The notes: generated from the sequence alone by a model not told the origin. DNA of 49,067 bases from Acidovorax sp. (GCF_022763525.1 NZ_JALEGG010000194.1:1-49067); one strand, 5' to 3'. Positions 26,773-36,475 are shown, numbered from the stretch's first letter. Numbers and translations are program-made.

Positions 26773-28377
26773 ATGATTCTCGACACCCAACTCAACCCCC
26801 GCTCCGCGGACTTCCAGGCTAACGCTGCTGCCATGCGCACCGTGGTGGACGACCTGCGCGCCCAGCTGGACAAGGTCGCCCAGGGCGGCGGCGAGGCAGC
26901 CCGCGCCAAGCACACCGCACGCGGCAAGCTGCTGCCGCGCGAGCGCGTGGCCAACCTGCTGGACCCTGGCACGCCCTTCCTGGAGCTGGCTCCGCTGGCG
27001 GCGCTGAACATGTACAACAACGATGCGCCGGGCGCGGGCCTGATCGCCGGCATCGGCCGCGTGAGCGGCGTGGACTGCATGATCGTGTGCAATGACGCCA
27101 CGGTGAAGGGCGGCACCTACTATCCCATGACGGTGAAGAAGCACCTGCGCGCCCAAGAGGTGGCCGCGCAGAACCGTCTGCCCTGCATCTACCTGGTGGA
27201 CTCGGGCGGCGCCAACCTGCCCAACCAGGACGACGTGTTTCCCGACCGCGACCACTTCGGCCGCATCTTCTACAACCAGGCCAACATGAGCGCCCAGGGC
27301 ATCGCCCAGATCGCGGTGGTCATGGGCAGCTGCACGGCCGGTGGCGCCTATGTGCCCGCCATGAGCGATGAATCCATCATCGTCAAGAACCAGGGCACCA
27401 TCTTCCTGGGTGGCCCGCCGCTGGTGAAGGCCGCCACGGGCGAGGTGGTAAGCGCCGAAGACCTGGGCGGTGGCGACGTGCACACGCGCCTCTCGGGTGT
27501 GGCCGACCACCTGGCGCAAAACGACCTGCATGCCCTGCAGCTGGCACGCACGGCGGTGCGCAATTTGAATAAAAACAAGGCTCCCGCGCTTGCGGATCAA
27601 GCGCCGGTAGCGCCTAAATTTGCGGCAGAAGAGCTGTACGGCGTGATCCCCGTGGACACGCGCAAGCCCTTTGATGTGCGCGAGATCATTGCCCGCGTGG
27701 TGGATGGCAGTGAGTTCGACGAGTTCAAGGCCCGCTTCGGCAGCACCTTGGTGTGCGGCTTTGCGCGCATCGAAGGCATGCACGTCGGCATCATCGCCAA
27801 CAACGGCATCCTGTTTTCCGAAAGCGCGCAAAAGGGCGCGCACTTCATCGAGCTGTGCTGCCAGCGCAAGATTCCGCTGGTGTTCCTGCAGAACATCACC
27901 GGCTTCATGGTGGGCCGCAAGTACGAAAACGAAGGCATCGCCCGCCACGGCGCCAAGCTGGTCACGGCCGTGGCGACGGCGAGTGTTCCGAAGTTCACCA
28001 TCATCATCGGCGGCAGCTTTGGCGCGGGCAACTACGGCATGTGCGGCCGTGCGTATTCGCCCCGCTTCCTTTGGATGTGGCCCAACGCGCGCATCAGCGT
28101 CATGGGCGGCGAGCAGGCCGCCAGCGTGCTGGCCACCGTCAAGCGCGACGGCATCGAGGCCAAGGGCGGCCAGTGGAGCATGGAGGAAGAAGAAGCCTTC
28201 AAGGCCCCCATCCGCCGCCAGTACGAAGAGCAGGGCCACCCCTACTACGCCACGGCGCGGCTTTGGGACGACGGCGTGATCGACCCGGCCGACACGCGCC
28301 GCGTGCTGGCGCTGGGCCTGTCGGCCACGCGCAATGCGCCCATCGAGGACACCAAGTTCGGTATCTTCCGGATGTAG
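26773..28377 (+). CDS. liuB: Methylcrotonoyl-CoA carboxylase, carboxyltransferase (beta) subunit
   Basis: 534 aa, the normal size for MCC beta. Transfers CO2 from carboxybiotin to 3-methylcrotonyl-CoA in leucine degradation. N-terminal crotonase-like half with [20 protein letters not shown], oxyanion-hole region [17 protein letters not shown], and C-terminal half with [25 protein letters not shown] and [20 protein letters not shown]. These match MCC rather than propionyl-CoA carboxylase. Partner alpha subunit at 31323. Part of the inter-domain linker (about residues 263-284) is encoded by an R1-like hairpin segment (27561-27622), noted separately. Confidence 0.95.
   Translation: MILDTQLNPRSADFQANAAAMRTVVDDLRAQLDKVAQGGGEAARAKHTARGKLLPRERVANLLDPGTPFLELAPLAALNMYNNDAPGAGLIAGIGRVSGVDCMIVCNDATVKGGTYYPMTVKKHLRAQEVAAQNRLPCIYLVDSGGANLPNQDDVFPDRDHFGRIFYNQANMSAQGIAQIAVVMGSCTAGGAYVPAMSDESIIVKNQGTIFLGGPPLVKAATGEVVSAEDLGGGDVHTRLSGVADHLAQNDLHALQLARTAVRNLNKNKAPALADQAPVAPKFAAEELYGVIPVDTRKPFDVREIIARVVDGSEFDEFKARFGSTLVCGFARIEGMHVGIIANNGILFSESAQKGAHFIELCCQRKIPLVFLQNITGFMVGRKYENEGIARHGAKLVTAVATASVPKFTIIIGGSFGAGNYGMCGRAYSPRFLWMWPNARISVMGGEQAASVLATVKRDGIEAKGGQWSMEEEEAFKAPIRRQYEEQGHPYYATARLWDDGVIDPADTRRVLALGLSATRNAPIEDTKFGIFRM
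27561..27622. repeat. R1-like hairpin inside the liuB reading frame, copy d
   Basis: AT-richer patch in a GC-rich gene: caatttgaataaaaacaagg, then a perfect stem gcgcttg (27586-27592) / caagcgc (27598-27604) with loop cggat, then tagcgcctaaatttg. The stem is identical to copy b. It encodes the linker [20 protein letters not shown]. Confidence 0.55.
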
Positions 28378-28403
28378 TCCGGCACGGTCTCCCACACACC
28401 GCC

Positions 28404-29285
28404 ATGCTCGCCGCAGTCCTTCGCCGCATATTGCCCGCTGCCGCCCTCTGGTGGGCAGCGGTGGGCGCCGTGGCCGCACCCGCATTGCAGCAGGTGGACC
28501 TGCAGCCGTTGCCCTCCGGCGGGGTGCTGCGCGCGCACTGGCTGCCCGCCGAAGACGCGGAGCGTCGCCCGGCGGTGCTGGCGCTGCATGGCTGTGGTGG
28601 TTTGTACGCCCGCGGCGGTGGTCTGGCCGCACGCTATCGCGAGACCGCCGATCGGCTGCACGCCGCGGGCTACGCCGTGCTGATGCCCGACAGTTTCGGT
28701 TCCCGCGGCCTGCGCGACATCTGCCAGACCCGTTACCGCGATCGCAGCGTGGACGTGGCCCAGCGCGTGCAGGACGCGCGCGCTGCGCTGGCCTGGCTGG
28801 CGGCCCAGCCGCAGGTGGATGCTCAGCGCATCGGTGTGCTGGGGTGGTCCAATGGGGCGACCACCGCGCTGAACCTGCTGGAGCAACGCCGCACCCACCC
28901 CGAGCCGGGCGAGCCCGGCATCGCGGGTGCGGCCGTTTTCTACCCTGGCTGTGGCCCGCTGGCCAGGCGCCACGCGGTGCTGGAGGCCGCGCCGCTGCTG
29001 ATGCTGCTGGGTGCCCTGGACGATTGGACGCCGGTCCAGCCCTGCGTGGACTTTGCACGCAGCCTTCAGGCACGCGGTGGTGGCAGCGATGTCACCGTGC
29101 AGGTGTACGAAGACAGCTACCACGGCTTTGACGGCATTGCCCCGGTGCGCCTGCGCGCGGATGTGCCCAACGGGACCTCCCCGCAGGGCGTGCACCAGGG
29201 TGGCAACCCGCAAGCGCGTGCCAAGTCACTGGCTGCGCTCGATGCATTCTGGAGCCGGGTGCTGGCCACCCGTGCCGCGCCATGA
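28404..29285 (+). CDS. Dienelactone-hydrolase-family exported hydrolase
   Basis: 293 aa alpha/beta hydrolase. Signal-like N-terminus (RRILPAAALWWAAVGAVAAPA). Nucleophile Ser149 in LGWSNGATT, acid Asp in LGALDDWTP, His in YEDSYHGFDG; LHGCGGLYARGG supplies the oxyanion loop. Starts 26 bp after liuB; its stop overlaps the next start (ATGA). Substrate unknown. Its position inside the leucine cluster is probably one of several insertions of unrelated genes into this operon. Confidence 0.83.
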   Translation: MLAAVLRRILPAAALWWAAVGAVAAPALQQVDLQPLPSGGVLRAHWLPAEDAERRPAVLALHGCGGLYARGGGLAARYRETADRLHAAGYAVLMPDSFGSRGLRDICQTRYRDRSVDVAQRVQDARAALAWLAAQPQVDAQRIGVLGWSNGATTALNLLEQRRTHPEPGEPGIAGAAVFYPGCGPLARRHAVLEAAPLLMLLGALDDWTPVQPCVDFARSLQARGGGSDVTVQVYEDSYHGFDGIAPVRLRADVPNGTSPQGVHQGGNPQARAKSLAALDAFWSRVLATRAAP

Positions 29286-29797
29286 GCACAGCCTGGACCG
29301 CGCACTTCGACCTGCTCGCGCGCTACAACGTATGGGCCACGGCCCGTCTGCTCGATGCCGTGCGGGCGCTGCCGGAAGATAACTACCGGCGCGATGTGGG
29401 CCTGTTCTTCCACAGCATCCACGGCACGCTGAACCACCTGCTGGTGGGCGAGCACCTGCTGTGGTTCGTCCGGTTTGCCGAAGGCCGCTCGCCCACGGTG
29501 GCGCTGAACGCCGAGGTGGAGCCCGACCGAGCACGGCTGGATGCTCGGCTGCGGGAAGGGGCGGCCCGCTGGGCGCCGTTGATCGCGTCGTTCTCGCCCG
29601 GCCGGTGGGACGGCACGCTCGACTACACCACCATGCGCGGCACGGCCGCATCGCTGCCGTTTGCGGCCACGCTGGCCCATGTGTTCAACCACGGTACACA
29701 CCACCGGGGGCAGATCACGGCGGCCTTGACGGCCCTGGGCCAGCCCAGCCCCGAGCTGGACCTTGTCTACTTTTTGCAAAACCCATCCCAGCCATGA
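29282..29797 (+). CDS. DinB-family protein
   Basis: 171 aa four-helix DinB/YfiT-like protein. Metal-binding His residues are visible in LFFHSIHGTLNHLLVGEHLLW and HVFNHGTHHRGQI (the typical HxxxHxxQ). These proteins bind a divalent metal and often act as thiol-dependent transferases or hydrolases; the function here is not assignable. It overlaps both neighbours by 4 bp (ATGA), so it is translationally coupled to the hydrolase and the hydratase. Confidence 0.87.
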   Translation: MSTAWTAHFDLLARYNVWATARLLDAVRALPEDNYRRDVGLFFHSIHGTLNHLLVGEHLLWFVRFAEGRSPTVALNAEVEPDRARLDARLREGAARWAPLIASFSPGRWDGTLDYTTMRGTAASLPFAATLAHVFNHGTHHRGQITAALTALGQPSPELDLVYFLQNPSQP

Positions 29798-30582
29798 GCA
29801 GCCAGAACCTGACGATCACCCAATCCGGCGCGGTGGCGCGCATTACGCTGACGCAGCCCGAGGTGCGCAACGCCTTCAGCGACGAAGTCATCGCCGAGAT
29901 CACCGCCGCCTTCACGGACGTGGGCAGCCGCCCCGACGTGCGCGCCGTCGTGCTGGCGGCAGAAGGCCCGGCCTTTTGCGCGGGCGCCAACCTCAACTGG
30001 ATGCGCCGCATGGCCGACTACACGCGCGACGAAAACTTGGCCGACGCAGGCAAGCTGGCCGAGATGTTGCGCGTGATCTACGAGTGCCCCAAGCCCACCA
30101 TCGCGCGTGTGCAGGGCGATGTGTATGCCGGCGGCATGGGCCTGGTGGCCGCGTGCGACATGGCGGTTGCCGTGGACACGGCGGGCTTTTGCCTGAGCGA
30201 GGTGAAGCTCGGCCTCATCCCCGCCACCATCAGCCCTTATGTGATCCGCGCCATGGGGCCGCGCGCCGCGCACCGCTACTTCCTCACGGCCGAGCGCTTC
30301 GGCGCGGCCGAGGCGCTGCGCATCGGCTTCGTGCACGAGGTGGTGGCGGCCGAGCAGCTCGATGCCAAGGTGGACGAATTGCTCAAGGCGCTCACCAGCG
30401 CCAGCCCCAACGCCGTGCGCGCCTGCAAGAAGCTGGTGCTGGATGTGGCCGAGCGCGAAATCAACGCCGGTCTGATCGCCGCCACGGTACAGGGCATTGC
30501 AGACATCCGCGCCAGCGATGAAGGCAAAGAGGGCGTGCAGTCCTTCCTGAACAAGCGCAAGCCGGCCTGGCTGGCCGGCTGA
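29794..30582 (+). CDS. liuC: Methylglutaconyl-CoA hydratase-like enoyl-CoA hydratase
   Basis: 262 aa crotonase-fold enzyme. Oxyanion hole residues in FCAGANLNWMRRM and the second loop GDVYAGGMGLVAACDMAVA; catalytic-glutamate region LSEVKLGLIPATISPYVI. The LNWM and ATISPYV segments are typical of the LiuC/AtuE group. Catalyses hydration of 3-methylglutaconyl-CoA to HMG-CoA. Context (MCC subunits on both sides, HMG-CoA lyase downstream) supports the assignment. Confidence 0.9.
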   Translation: MSSQNLTITQSGAVARITLTQPEVRNAFSDEVIAEITAAFTDVGSRPDVRAVVLAAEGPAFCAGANLNWMRRMADYTRDENLADAGKLAEMLRVIYECPKPTIARVQGDVYAGGMGLVAACDMAVAVDTAGFCLSEVKLGLIPATISPYVIRAMGPRAAHRYFLTAERFGAAEALRIGFVHEVVAAEQLDAKVDELLKALTSASPNAVRACKKLVLDVAEREINAGLIAATVQGIADIRASDEGKEGVQSFLNKRKPAWLAG

Positions 30583-30602
30583 CGGGCTGAGGGCGTACCA
30601 TC

Positions 30603-31322
30603 ATGGACCAGTTCTGGCTCACCATCGTTCAGTGGCTCCACACCCTGGGGCTGCACGTCGATGCCGGCACCGCACGCGACGTGGCCGCGGGCGCGGCGCG
30701 TGCCACGGCGCAGCTCGACATGCCCAGCCTGCTGGCGCTCGCCGCCGCACTGGGCTGGGCCAGCGGCTTTCGGCTGTATGCCGTGGTCTTCATCGTGGGC
30801 GGCATGGGTGCGCTCGGCTGGCTCGCGCTGCCGCCCGGCCTGCAGGTGCTGCAAAGCCCCCTGGTGCTGCTGGTGGCCGGCAGCCTGATGCTGGTCGAAT
30901 TCTTCGCCGACAAGGTGCCGTGGGTGGACAGCGCCTGGGACGCCGTGCACGCGTTCATCCGCGTGCCGGGGGGTGCTCTGCTGGCCGCAGGCGTTTTCGG
31001 TGCCGACAACGCCACGATGGGCGTGGTCGCCGGGCTGCTGGGCGGGTCGCTCGCCGCCACATCGCTGGCCACCAAGATGACCACGCGGGCCGCGGCCAAC
31101 ACCTCGCCGGAGCCGTTCTCCAACTGGGGGCTGTCGTTCTTTGAAGATGGCCTGGTGATCGCCGTGGTGTGGCTCGCCACCCAGCACCCGGTGGCCTTCG
31201 GCATCGCGCTGGTGCTGATGGTGGCCGTGTCGGTGCTGCTGCTGGTGGTGCTGTTCAAGTTTCTGCGCGCCGTGGTGCGGCGCCTGTCTTCTTTCTTTTC
31301 TGGTTCTGCCAAGGTGGCTTAA
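30603..31322 (+). CDS. DUF4126 membrane protein
   Basis: 239 aa, about five to six hydrophobic helices, with LALAAALGWASGFRLYAVVF, VEFFADKVPWVDSAWDAVHA and PGGALLAAGVFG typical of DUF4126. Function unknown. It lies between liuC and liuD and its stop (TAA 31320-31322) directly precedes the liuD ATG, so it is cotranscribed with them. The family often sits beside metabolic operons without a known link. Confidence 0.88.
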   Translation: MDQFWLTIVQWLHTLGLHVDAGTARDVAAGAARATAQLDMPSLLALAAALGWASGFRLYAVVFIVGGMGALGWLALPPGLQVLQSPLVLLVAGSLMLVEFFADKVPWVDSAWDAVHAFIRVPGGALLAAGVFGADNATMGVVAGLLGGSLAATSLATKMTTRAAANTSPEPFSNWGLSFFEDGLVIAVVWLATQHPVAFGIALVLMVAVSVLLLVVLFKFLRAVVRRLSSFFSGSAKVA

Positions 31323-33347
31323 ATGTTCAAAAAGATTCTGATTGCCAATCGTGGAGAGATCGCCTGCCGTGTAGCTGCCACCGCCAAGCGCCTGGGTGTC
31401 AAGACTGTTGCCGTGTACTCCGATGCCGACGCCAATGCCAAGCACGTGGCCGTGTGCGACGAGGCCGTGCACATCGGCGGCAGTGCGCCTAAGGACAGCT
31501 ACCTGCGCTGGGAGCGCATCATCGAGGCCGCCAAAGCCACGGGCGCACAGGCCATCCACCCCGGTTACGGCTTCCTATCGGAAAACGAGGACTTCGCCCA
31601 GGCCTGCGCAGCGGCAGGCTTGGTCTTCATCGGCCCGCCCGCCTCAGCCATCAAGGACATGGGCCTGAAGGCCGAGTCCAAGCAGCTCATGGAAAAGGCC
31701 GGTGTGCCCCTGGTGCCCGGCTACCATGGCAGCAATCAGGACCCGGCCCTGCTGCAGCGCGAGGCCGACCGCATTGGCTACCCCGTGCTCATCAAGGCCA
31801 GCGCGGGTGGTGGCGGCAAGGGCATGCGGGCGGTGGACAAGAGCGAAGACTTCGCCGCCGCGCTCGAGTCGTGCAAGCGCGAGGCCATCAACAGCTTTGG
31901 CGACGATGCAGTGCTGGTCGAAAAGTACGTGCAGCGCCCCCGCCACATCGAGATCCAGGTGTTTGGCGACACGCACGGCAACTGCGTCTACCTGTTCGAG
32001 CGCGACTGCTCCGTGCAGCGCCGCCACCAGAAGGTGCTGGAAGAGGCCCCGGCCCCCGGCATGACGCCCGCACTGCGCGCGCAGATGGGCGAGGCCGCCG
32101 TGGCCGCCGCCAAGGCCGTGAACTACGTGGGCGCGGGCACGGTGGAATTCATCGTGGAGCAGCCGGGCGGCTACGAGCGGCCCGACCAGATGAAGTTCTA
32201 CTTCATGGAGATGAACACCCGCCTGCAGGTGGAGCACCCCGTGACCGAGGCCATCGCCGGCCTGGACCTGGTGGAGTGGCAGCTGCGTGTGGCCTCGGGC
32301 GAACCGCTGCCCCTGCAGCAGCAAGACCTGCGCATCCAAGGCCATGCCATTGAGGCCCGCATCTGTGCCGAGAACCCCGACAACAACTTCCTGCCCGCCA
32401 CGGGCGCGCTCAATGTGTATGCACTGCCCGAGTGCGTGACGTTTGAAAGAGGTACGGTGCGTGTGGACTCCGGCGTGCGCCAGGGCGATGCGATCAGCCC
32501 GTTCTACGACTCCATGGTGGCCAAGCTCATCGTGCACGGCGATACGCGCGAGCAGGCGCTGGCACGGCTGGACGAGGCCCTGGCGCAGACGCACATCGTG
32601 GGCCTGGCGACCAACGTGCAGTTCCTGCGCCGCGTGGCGAAGACGGATGCGTTTGCACAAGCCAAGCTCGACACCGCGCTGATCCCGCGCGAGCAGGCCG
32701 TGCTGTTCCACCAGGAACCCGTGGGCCTGCCGCTGGCCGCCGCCGCTGCGGTGGCCCAGACCCTGTTGCGCGAGCGCGCCAGCGAAGGCGCAGACCCGTT
32801 CAGCCGCCGCGATGGCTTCCATTCGCATGGGGTAAACCGCCGCCGCTTCGAGTTTGAATTTGGCGGCGAGCATGCCAAGGCCTGGCTCACCTATGAGCGC
32901 GGTGGCAGCCTGCATCTGGCCGTGGGTGAGGGCGAAACCGCCGTGGCCGGGCCACTGGTGTTTGCCCCGCAGGCCGATGGCATCGAGCTGCAGTTTGCCG
33001 GCCAACGCACCCGCGCTGCCGTGTATGCCCAGGGCGAGGTGGACCATGTCTTTACCCCGCTGGGCGCTACGCAGATCACCGCCATCGATCTGCTGGCGCA
33101 TGCGGGGGAGGTGGCGGCCGAAGGCGGGCGCCTCACGGCCCCCATGCCCGGCAAGGTGGTGTCGTTTGCTGTGAAGGCAGGCGATGCGGTCACCAAGGGC
33201 CAGCCGCTGGCGGTGATGGAGGCCATGAAGATGGAGCACACCATCGCCGCGCCGGCCGATGGCGTGGTGCAGGAGCTGCTGTACGCCCCGGGCGACCAGG
33301 TGACGGAAGGGGCCGAACTGCTCAAACTGTCCAACGCAACGGTGTGA
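31323..33347 (+). CDS. liuD: Methylcrotonoyl-CoA carboxylase, biotin carboxylase/BCCP (alpha) subunit
   Basis: 674 aa. Biotin carboxylase N-domain (residues 1-110, FKKILIANRGEIACRV), ATP-grasp (about 115-325, KASAGGGGKGMR and EMNTRLQVEHPVTE), C-domain (335-445), MCC-type BT linker, and biotinyl domain (about 600-674) with the biotin lysine Lys636 in VMEAMKMEHT. It carboxylates its own biotin with bicarbonate and ATP; liuB then uses it. Size and domain order are standard. Confidence 0.96.
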   Translation: MFKKILIANRGEIACRVAATAKRLGVKTVAVYSDADANAKHVAVCDEAVHIGGSAPKDSYLRWERIIEAAKATGAQAIHPGYGFLSENEDFAQACAAAGLVFIGPPASAIKDMGLKAESKQLMEKAGVPLVPGYHGSNQDPALLQREADRIGYPVLIKASAGGGGKGMRAVDKSEDFAAALESCKREAINSFGDDAVLVEKYVQRPRHIEIQVFGDTHGNCVYLFERDCSVQRRHQKVLEEAPAPGMTPALRAQMGEAAVAAAKAVNYVGAGTVEFIVEQPGGYERPDQMKFYFMEMNTRLQVEHPVTEAIAGLDLVEWQLRVASGEPLPLQQQDLRIQGHAIEARICAENPDNNFLPATGALNVYALPECVTFERGTVRVDSGVRQGDAISPFYDSMVAKLIVHGDTREQALARLDEALAQTHIVGLATNVQFLRRVAKTDAFAQAKLDTALIPREQAVLFHQEPVGLPLAAAAAVAQTLLRERASEGADPFSRRDGFHSHGVNRRRFEFEFGGEHAKAWLTYERGGSLHLAVGEGETAVAGPLVFAPQADGIELQFAGQRTRAAVYAQGEVDHVFTPLGATQITAIDLLAHAGEVAAEGGRLTAPMPGKVVSFAVKAGDAVTKGQPLAVMEAMKMEHTIAAPADGVVQELLYAPGDQVTEGAELLKLSNATV

Positions 33348-33384
33348 CAGCACGCAGCGGCAGGGCGCGGTACGCTCGGCATCC

Positions 33385-34305
33385 ATGAAAATCACCTTTT
33401 GCTGTACCGATACCAAGGCCGAGCCCTGGCTCCAGGGTTTGGCCGCCGCGCTGCCCGGCGCCGACATCGCCGTGTGGCAGCCCGGCGCACCGCAGGCCGA
33501 CTACGCCGTGGTCTGGGCGCCGCCCCAGCAGTTCATGGACGAGCAGCCGGGCCTGAAAGCCCTGTTCAACATCGGCGCGGGCGTGGACGCGCTGCTCAAG
33601 CTGCGCCTGCCGCCCCAGGCGTTAGTGGTGCGCTTGGACGATGCGGGCATGGCCGTGCAGATGGCCGAGTACGTGTGCCACGCGGTCATCCGCCACTTCC
33701 GCGAGTTCGATGCTTACGAGGCTGACATGGCAGCGGGACGCTGGGGCTACCGCAAGCCGCGCCTGCGCAGCGACTTCCCCATCGGCGTGATGGGCCTGGG
33801 CGTGCTGGGCGAGCGCGTGGCGAAGGCGCTGGCGCAGTTCGACTTCCCCATCAACGGCTGGAGCCGCAGCCCCAAGGCCATCGAGGGCGTGCGGGCCTTC
33901 AGCGGCACAGAGCAGTTCAACGACTTCCTGGCGGCCAGCCGTGTGCTGGTGAACCTGCTTCCGCTCACGCCCGAGACGGCCGATGTCATCAACGCGGACA
34001 CACTGGCGCACCTGCAGCCGGGGGCCTACATCATCAACGTGGCGCGCGGTGCCCACCTGGTGGAAGACGACCTGCTCGCTGCCATTGAGCGCGGCCATGT
34101 GGCCGGCGCCACGCTGGACGTGTTCCGCACCGAGCCGCTGCCCGCCGGCCACCCGTTCTGGAACCACCCGCGCATCACCATCACCCCTCACACCTCGGCG
34201 CGCACGCTGCGCGATGAAAGCATCGCCCAGATCGCACGCAAGATGGCAGCGCTGCAGCGGGGTGCCACCGTGGCCGGCGTGGTGGACGCCGGGCGCGGCT
34301 ACTGA
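33385..34305 (+). CDS. ghrA: Glyoxylate/hydroxypyruvate reductase A-type dehydrogenase
   Basis: 306 aa D-2-hydroxyacid dehydrogenase. NAD(P) loop GVMGLGVLGERVAKAL, catalytic Arg in NVARGAHLVEDDLL, Glu in RTEPLP and His in TPHTSA, plus the N-terminal LFNIGAGVDALL of the GhrA group. Reduces glyoxylate/hydroxypyruvate to glycolate/D-glycerate. Not a leucine-pathway enzyme; it lies 37 bp downstream of liuD and may be a passenger in the operon. Confidence 0.88.
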   Translation: MKITFCCTDTKAEPWLQGLAAALPGADIAVWQPGAPQADYAVVWAPPQQFMDEQPGLKALFNIGAGVDALLKLRLPPQALVVRLDDAGMAVQMAEYVCHAVIRHFREFDAYEADMAAGRWGYRKPRLRSDFPIGVMGLGVLGERVAKALAQFDFPINGWSRSPKAIEGVRAFSGTEQFNDFLAASRVLVNLLPLTPETADVINADTLAHLQPGAYIINVARGAHLVEDDLLAAIERGHVAGATLDVFRTEPLPAGHPFWNHPRITITPHTSARTLRDESIAQIARKMAALQRGATVAGVVDAGRGY

Positions 34306-34845
34306 ATGAATGAAGGCGCGGTCCCCACACGCAGCACGGACAATGGCAGGCTTATGACCACCTCCAGCACCTTTACCGTCCGGCGTTTCTTTGGCCTTTT
34401 GGGCTGGATCCTTCTGGTTCCCAGCGCGCTCACGGCGCTGGGCGCGGCGTGGATGCTGGCCTCGGGCCTGGGCATGCTGGGTGGCACGCACACGGCCACG
34501 GGCCGCGTGGTGGCGCACCAGGACGTGACCCTCGGCTCGCAGGGGCGCCGCAGCCTGGCCCGGCAAAGCATTGTCGAGTTCGCCACGGGCGACGGGCGCA
34601 CGCAGCGCTTCACCGACGGCGTGGCACGCCAAGGCCTCGCGATGCACAAGATCGGCGAGACCGTCACGGTGCGCTATGACGCCCAGGATCCCTCGCGGGC
34701 CGAGATCGGCAGTTCCACCACGGTCAAGGTGCTGGGCGGCGGCGTGCTGCTGCTGTTCAGCGGCATCGGCGTGCTCGTGGGCTGGCTGCTGCTGCGCTTG
34801 CGGCCCAGGTCCATCGCCATCGCGGCCCACGCCACCCTGGATTGA
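34306..34845 (+). CDS. DUF3592 membrane protein
   Basis: 179 aa from the ATG directly after the ghrA stop, or 163 aa from ATG 34354, which begins nearer the first helix. Two transmembrane segments (FFGLLGWILLVPSALTALGA and VLGGGVLLLFSGIGVLVGWL) bracket a soluble beta domain (ATGRVVAHQDV, TVRYDAQDPSRAEI) diagnostic for DUF3592. Function unknown. A weak hairpin followed by cttcctttttg (34844-34870) comes after its stop. Confidence 0.82.
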   Translation: MNEGAVPTRSTDNGRLMTTSSTFTVRRFFGLLGWILLVPSALTALGAAWMLASGLGMLGGTHTATGRVVAHQDVTLGSQGRRSLARQSIVEFATGDGRTQRFTDGVARQGLAMHKIGETVTVRYDAQDPSRAEIGSSTTVKVLGGGVLLLFSGIGVLVGWLLLRLRPRSIAIAAHATLD

Positions 34846-34870
34846 CGGGGCGCTGGCCGTCTTCCTTTTT
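34844..34870 (+). terminator. Weak candidate intrinsic terminator or attenuator
   Basis: Short GC stem (gacgg / ccgtc around a small loop) followed by ttccttttt, between the DUF3592 gene and HMG-CoA lyase. The stem is short, so it may only attenuate. Confidence 0.3.
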
Positions 34871-34890
34871 GTTTGATGAAAGCACCCCCC

Positions 34891-35805
34891 ATGAGCAGCA
34901 GCATTCCTTCCCGCGTGAACCTCATCGATGTCGGCCCCCGTGACGGCCTGCAGAACGAAAAGACCCCCGTGCCCGCCGCCGTGAAGATCGAGCTGGTGCA
35001 CCGCCTGCAGCAGGCTGGCCTGCGCGAGATCGAAGTCACCAGCTACGTGAGCCCGAAGTGGGTGCCGCAGATGGCCGACAACCACGAAGTCATGGCTGGC
35101 ATTGCGCGCGCCAGCGGCGTGGCGTATTCGGTGCTCACGCCCAACCTCAAGGGGTATGAGGCGGCGGTGCTCGACCGGCCCGACGAAATCGTGGTCTTCG
35201 GCTCGGCCAGCGAGGCCTTCAGCCAGCGCAACATCAACTGCAGCATTGCAGAGAGCATCGAGCGCTTTGCGCCCGTGGTGGAGGCGGCGCTGGCCGCCGG
35301 CATCCGCGTGCGCGGCGCCATGAGCTGCACCGTGGGCTGCCCCTACGAGGGCGACATTGCCCCCGAGCGCGTGGCCTACCTGGCAGGCCTGCTCAAGGGC
35401 ATTGGCGTGCAACGCGTGGACGTGGCCGACACCATTGGCGTGGGCACGCCGCGCAAGGTGCAGCGCGCCATCGAGGCCACGCTGCAGCACTTCGGCATCG
35501 ACGAAGTGTCGGGCCACTTCCACGACACCTATGGCCAGGCGCTGTCGAACACGCTGGCGGCGCTGGAGATGGGGGTGTGGAACTACCAGTCGTCTGTCGC
35601 CGGGCTGGGCGGCTGCCCCTATGCCAAGGGCGCCACCGGCAATGTGGCCACGGAGGACGTGGTGTACATGCTGCAGGGCATGGGCATCGAGACGGGCATC
35701 GACCTCGACAAGCTGATTGACGCGGGCGCGTACATCAGCGACTTTCTAGGCCGCAAACCCAACTCGCGCGCAGCGAACGCCCTGCTCACCAAGCGAATGG
35801 GGTGA
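34891..35805 (+). CDS. liuE: Hydroxymethylglutaryl-CoA lyase
   Basis: 304 aa TIM-barrel lyase cleaving HMG-CoA to acetyl-CoA and acetoacetate, the last step unique to leucine degradation. Catalytic motifs RDGLQNE, GCPYEGDI, HFHDTYGQ (metal His pair) and GLGGCPYAKGATGN (active Cys) are all present. Start ATG 34891 preferred; ATG 34876 is also in frame. Ends the liu cluster; a region resembling R2 with a ccccg/cgggg hairpin (35840-35860) follows the stop. Confidence 0.95.
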   Translation: MSSSIPSRVNLIDVGPRDGLQNEKTPVPAAVKIELVHRLQQAGLREIEVTSYVSPKWVPQMADNHEVMAGIARASGVAYSVLTPNLKGYEAAVLDRPDEIVVFGSASEAFSQRNINCSIAESIERFAPVVEAALAAGIRVRGAMSCTVGCPYEGDIAPERVAYLAGLLKGIGVQRVDVADTIGVGTPRKVQRAIEATLQHFGIDEVSGHFHDTYGQALSNTLAALEMGVWNYQSSVAGLGGCPYAKGATGNVATEDVVYMLQGMGIETGIDLDKLIDAGAYISDFLGRKPNSRAANALLTKRMG

Positions 35806-35944
35806 GGCATCTCGGGAGGCGCGTTCGGCGTCTTCTCCCCGTCTTTCGGCGGGGCTGCGTCCCTTGTGGGGAGCCGTGGGTTCGCAGAGGTTATTGGCGG
35901 TGTGGAAAATGGGTGGAACGACTTTGATTCCGGAGTGAGCAACG

Positions 35945-36475
35945 ATGTGTGGAGCTGAAGTGAAAAACCTGCCCGAAGGCGTGCAGCGCGTGGCTGCAGC
36001 GCTGGAATCCCTGGGCCACCCCCACCGCCCGCAGATGCTGGACGACGCCGCGCGCACCGCGCAGCAGGCAGCCGATGCGCTGGGCATTGCCGTGGGGCAG
36101 ATCGCGAAGAGCATCATCTTCCGCCGCAAGAGCGACGACGCGGCGGTGCTGGTGGTCACCTCGGGCGACCGCCGCGTGGACGAGAAGAAGGTGGAGGCCC
36201 ATGTGGGCAGCAAGATCGGCCGCGCCGATGCGGAGTTTGTGAAGAGCCGGACCGGGTTCTCCATTGGCGGCGTCTCGCCCGTGGCGCATGCCACACCGCC
36301 CGTCACGCTGATCGACCAGGACCTGCTGCGCTTTGACGTGGTGTGGGCGGCGGCGGGGCACCCGCACGGCGTGTTTGCGCTGCACCCGAGCGACCTGCAG
36401 CGCTTGACCGGCGCGCCGGTGGTGGACGTGGTGCAGGCCATGGCGGCCGAGGCGCCGGGAGCCTCCGCACCATGA
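35945..36475 (+). CDS. YbaK/EbsC-type aminoacyl-tRNA deacylase-like protein
   Basis: 176 aa, YbaK fold: TAQQAADALGIAVGQIAKSI with the family Lys, AVLVVTSGDRRVDEKKV, GGVSPVAHATP and the final FDVVWAAAGHPHGVF. These proteins hydrolyse mischarged tRNAs such as Cys-tRNAPro or Ala-tRNA. Alternative GTG start at 35960. The stop overlaps the next ATG (ATGA), first gene of a three-gene coupled operon. Confidence 0.87.
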   Translation: MCGAEVKNLPEGVQRVAAALESLGHPHRPQMLDDAARTAQQAADALGIAVGQIAKSIIFRRKSDDAAVLVVTSGDRRVDEKKVEAHVGSKIGRADAEFVKSRTGFSIGGVSPVAHATPPVTLIDQDLLRFDVVWAAAGHPHGVFALHPSDLQRLTGAPVVDVVQAMAAEAPGASAP

